DNA of 64,000 nucleotides. It comes from Stentor coeruleus. Its lineage: Eukaryota; Ciliophora; Heterotrichea; Heterotrichida; Stentoridae. Position numbers and translations under genes: made by a program. The stretch spans positions 102,243 to 166,242 of the forward strand of contig MPUH01000017.1 in assembly GCA_001970955.1 (NCBI GenBank), written 5' to 3'. The notes beneath the pieces were generated by a model. The model did no database searches. It saw only the letters and a list, made by a program, of their open reading frames with translations, and had not been told where the DNA came from. How positions within the stretch are numbered: the first letter of the stretch is position 1; each line of letters opens with the position of its first letter. This document shows positions 61,853 through 64,000 of this stretch, piece after piece.

Positions 61853-63184
61853 ATGAACGAAGGACAGCAAAAATGTTTTAAGAATGCTATAAGCAATTTT
61901 GAGAGTAACTCTATAGCATGCATAGGAAGACCATCAGCTCAAGCTTTTGAAGAAAGTATAAAAATCAATAAAAACCTAAACTGGAGTCCACTTCATCGAT
62001 CTGTAAACTCAGGAAACATACAAACAGCTCGATACTTACTTTCCCAAGGAACAGATCCTGATATTGTGAATATTCATGGAGAAACAGCACTTCATCAAGC
62101 ATCTGATACAAGTCAATACGAGATAGCTGAATTACTTCTTACACATAATGCAGACCCTAACATGCAACAAAAAGATGGGGAAACTCCTTTGCATTTATGT
62201 AGTTTTAAAGGCGATAGCAGGATGGTAGTTTTGCTACTGAAATATGGCTCAGATCCAAACATTCAAAATTTTACTGTAATTTCTATTTAGAATTTAAGAA
62301 CTCCACTTCATTATGCCGTTGATTGTAATTATGTTGACTGTGCAATTGCCATGATGGCTGAAGGAGCTGATCCTTCAATTAAAGATAAGGAAGGCTTGAC
62401 TGTTTATGAATTATCTCCGAGTTCAGAAATTGAAGCTTTGCTTAAGCATTTTTTTAAAAGAAGTTCTAGTATTTCTAGCTTTATCAATCCTTTTAATGAT
62501 TTTGGAGGTACTGGAGAAGGGACAACATATTTAATTAGTGATCTTGGAGATGATAAAGGGTCTATTACTGATACTCAGTATATAAAGCATTCATCGAAAC
62601 CATCAAATATTGAAATCAAAGAAATATATATCTGGTTGGAAAGCATTAAATTAGAAGAACTTTATGAGACTTTAGTTGATGCTGGATATGATAACTCCTT
62701 GGCTATGACCCAGCAAATGAAAGGTCCAATGCCAATTACTGAAACTGATTTACAACAAATTGGTGTTAACAAACCAGGACATCGTAAAAGAATATTATGG
62801 AAACTTGAAGAAGATCATCATGATAAACATAAAAGACAAAAATCATCAAGCATGCTAAGATGCTGTGGGCAGATCAGAGATGGAACAGGAGCTATAGTTA
62901 ATATCCCAAATTTATTACAAATGCTTAAAGAAGCTAATGCTGAAGATTATTTTGAGAATTTTTTACAAGCTGGATATGAAAACTATGAGTTTATTCTCGC
63001 TCAGTTTTCTTCTAAATATGGAATAACTAAAGATATACTTGCGAATGAAATTGGCATACGTGAGCCTAGGCTTTGCCGAAAGTTTTTAAATAAAATCAGC
63101 AATGACGTTTTGATATACAAGCCTCCGGAAATTTCATATGAAGAAGGCAAATTCAGTGCTTGTGAGCTTTGTATAGTAGCTTAG
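61853..63184 (+). CDS. Ankyrin-repeat, double SAM-domain protein with C-terminal CaaX box
   Basis: The coding sequence is join(61853..62275,62291..63184), 438 residues. Ankyrin repeats span about 40-185: NWSPLHRSVNSGNIQTARYL, GETALHQASDTSQYEIAELL, GETPLHLCSFKGDSRMVVLL and, across the intron, LRTPLHYAVDCNYVDCAIAM. After a Ser/Gly-rich linker come two SAM-like domains at about 260-325 (IYIWLESIKLEELYETLVDA) and about 355-425 (LLQMLKEANAEDYFENFLQA). The protein ends CELCIVA; the last four residues, CIVA, fit a CaaX prenylation box (Ala favours farnesylation). Thus it may be a membrane-tethered scaffold. The intron lies inside an ankyrin repeat, which proves the join. Stop TAG. Confidence 0.88.
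62276..62290 (+). other. 15-nt intron within an ankyrin repeat
   Basis: GTAATTTCTATTTAG, phase 0, in-frame TAG, A at position 10; identical to intron 1 of the GPS receptor gene. Removal restores a consensus TPLHYA ankyrin repeat. Confidence 0.93.
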
Positions 63185-64000
63185 TGATAATATTAGCAGT
63201 ATGAATAACAACAAGATAATGAAAAATTCAGCAGAGTAAATTTATGTTTAAATTATGCTGAAAATACAATTATAACATAAATTAATTGATAGTTATTACA
63301 CATATAAGCATTATTAAATTTCATTTCATAGGAAAATTAATTTTTACTTGTTGCTTAAATGGATAAATTTGTGAAAGATTGAAAGTATAAAGAGTAAAAA
63401 TCAGGTAGGAGTTACTGTGAATTTAATGAAAACTTGTTGAAATCTTTGTGATAAAAATTTAATGCTACTGCCTTAAATCTGACAGAAGTAAACTTCTTGT
63501 AAAGGTGCTCAGTCAAGAATATATTATTATGAAACTAACAAATGAAGTTAATTACAAAGAAATGCTAAATAAAAGAGTAACTGAGCATTCAAATACAAAA
63601 AATATAATAATATATTAAGATGAGAGTTAGAGCAATCCTTCCAGTCTTTCTTAGGTTTTTAATAGCATGATTTGTGACAAAGTAGATTGAAATAGTATTT
63701 GAAATACTCTTCACAGACCAAAGGATTAGAAGATTCTGATATAATAATTAGTTTAATAAAATTTTAAGAAGATTATTAAGTTTCTCTTAATATTATAGTT
63801 TTGCGTAGTTTTAATATTTTAATAAGCACTTCAATCTTTTCCCTCAAACTGTTGATACATAAATAGCAGGTGGAGTCTGTTCATTAATACTTTTTTCATA
63901 CTTATAAACTATAATTTTTTATTTTTTTTCCTCCATTGAGCGTGATTATGGTACATGAAATTTCGTAGAATGCCATAGAAACTACACAAAAAAGCGAATT
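63185..64000. other. Terminal non-coding region
   Basis: 816 nt of AT-rich sequence to the window edge; no gene, RNA or repeat recognised. Confidence 0.45.

Noticed and set aside
1-64000. Alternative genetic code (TGA as Trp, or TAA/TAG as Gln)
   Set aside because: Trp is encoded by TGG throughout, long genes are open under the standard code, and conserved proteins end at TAA or TAG where expected.
1-64000. tRNA genes, rRNA genes, CRISPR arrays, insertion sequences or integrated virus
   Set aside because: No cloverleaf, rRNA block, spaced direct-repeat array, transposase or viral gene could be recognised on either strand.

Overview
This 64 kb window looks like macronuclear DNA of a heterotrich ciliate, most likely Stentor or a close relative. 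It is AT-rich and eukaryotic. Long reading frames are open in the standard genetic code. Breaks between reading frames are repaired by removing introns of exactly 15 nt. I found twelve such introns; all begin GTA, end AG and carry an adenine at position 10. Tiny 15-16 nt introns combined with the standard code are the published hallmark of Stentor coeruleus. Every gene closed here ends in TAA or TAG, never TGA.

Layout. 1-13 kb: the 3' part of an unidentified large protein gene, a SHIPPO-repeat protein, a Rab7-like GTPase, a coiled-coil/PH-like protein, a dual-specificity phosphatase, an ATG4-type protease and a TPR-IQ protein. 13-19 kb: two unidentified proteins and an SNF1/AMPK-type kinase whose start codon is split by an intron. 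This stretch also holds two decayed copies of a small two-TM membrane protein gene. 19.9-27.2 kb: a giant polycystin-like GPS receptor built of seven Ig-like domains (most one per exon), Cys-rich repeats and five TM helices, followed by a decayed copy of its own 3' end. 27.5-32 kb: a gene-poor stretch with one small ORF and a broken TPR gene. 32-45 kb: an ABCG half-transporter, an OSCA/TMEM63-like channel gene, a CKK-domain protein, a divergent pair (coiled-coil protein and triple-PX membrane protein) and a helical-repeat protein. 45-64 kb: MCM4, a RING membrane protein divergent from an MFS transporter, a small ORF 5 nt upstream of an HSF, a membrane phosphodiesterase, a CCCH zinc-finger protein, an ELAPOR/EIG121 homologue, a dynamin and an ankyrin-SAM protein.

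The genes are ordinary eukaryotic single-gene units with no operon logic. Trafficking, autophagy and membrane-signalling families (Rab7, ATG4, PX, dynamin, ELAPOR, AMPK-like, PDE) are frequent, but I see no evidence that they form a linked pathway. Packing is extreme in places: start codons of divergent genes lie 24 and 26 nt apart, and stop codons of one convergent pair lie 11 nt apart.

The most notable items are the kinase start codon assembled by splicing, a cryptic stop-free intron revealed only by repeat alignment, a 51-nt direct-repeat-bounded insert that breaks the OSCA-like gene and looks like an unexcised eliminated sequence, the relic gene family with a shared nonsense mutation and a fossil 15-nt intron, and the intron consensus itself. 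The OSCA-like locus also contains an assembly scar: an N with an 89-nt duplicated join.
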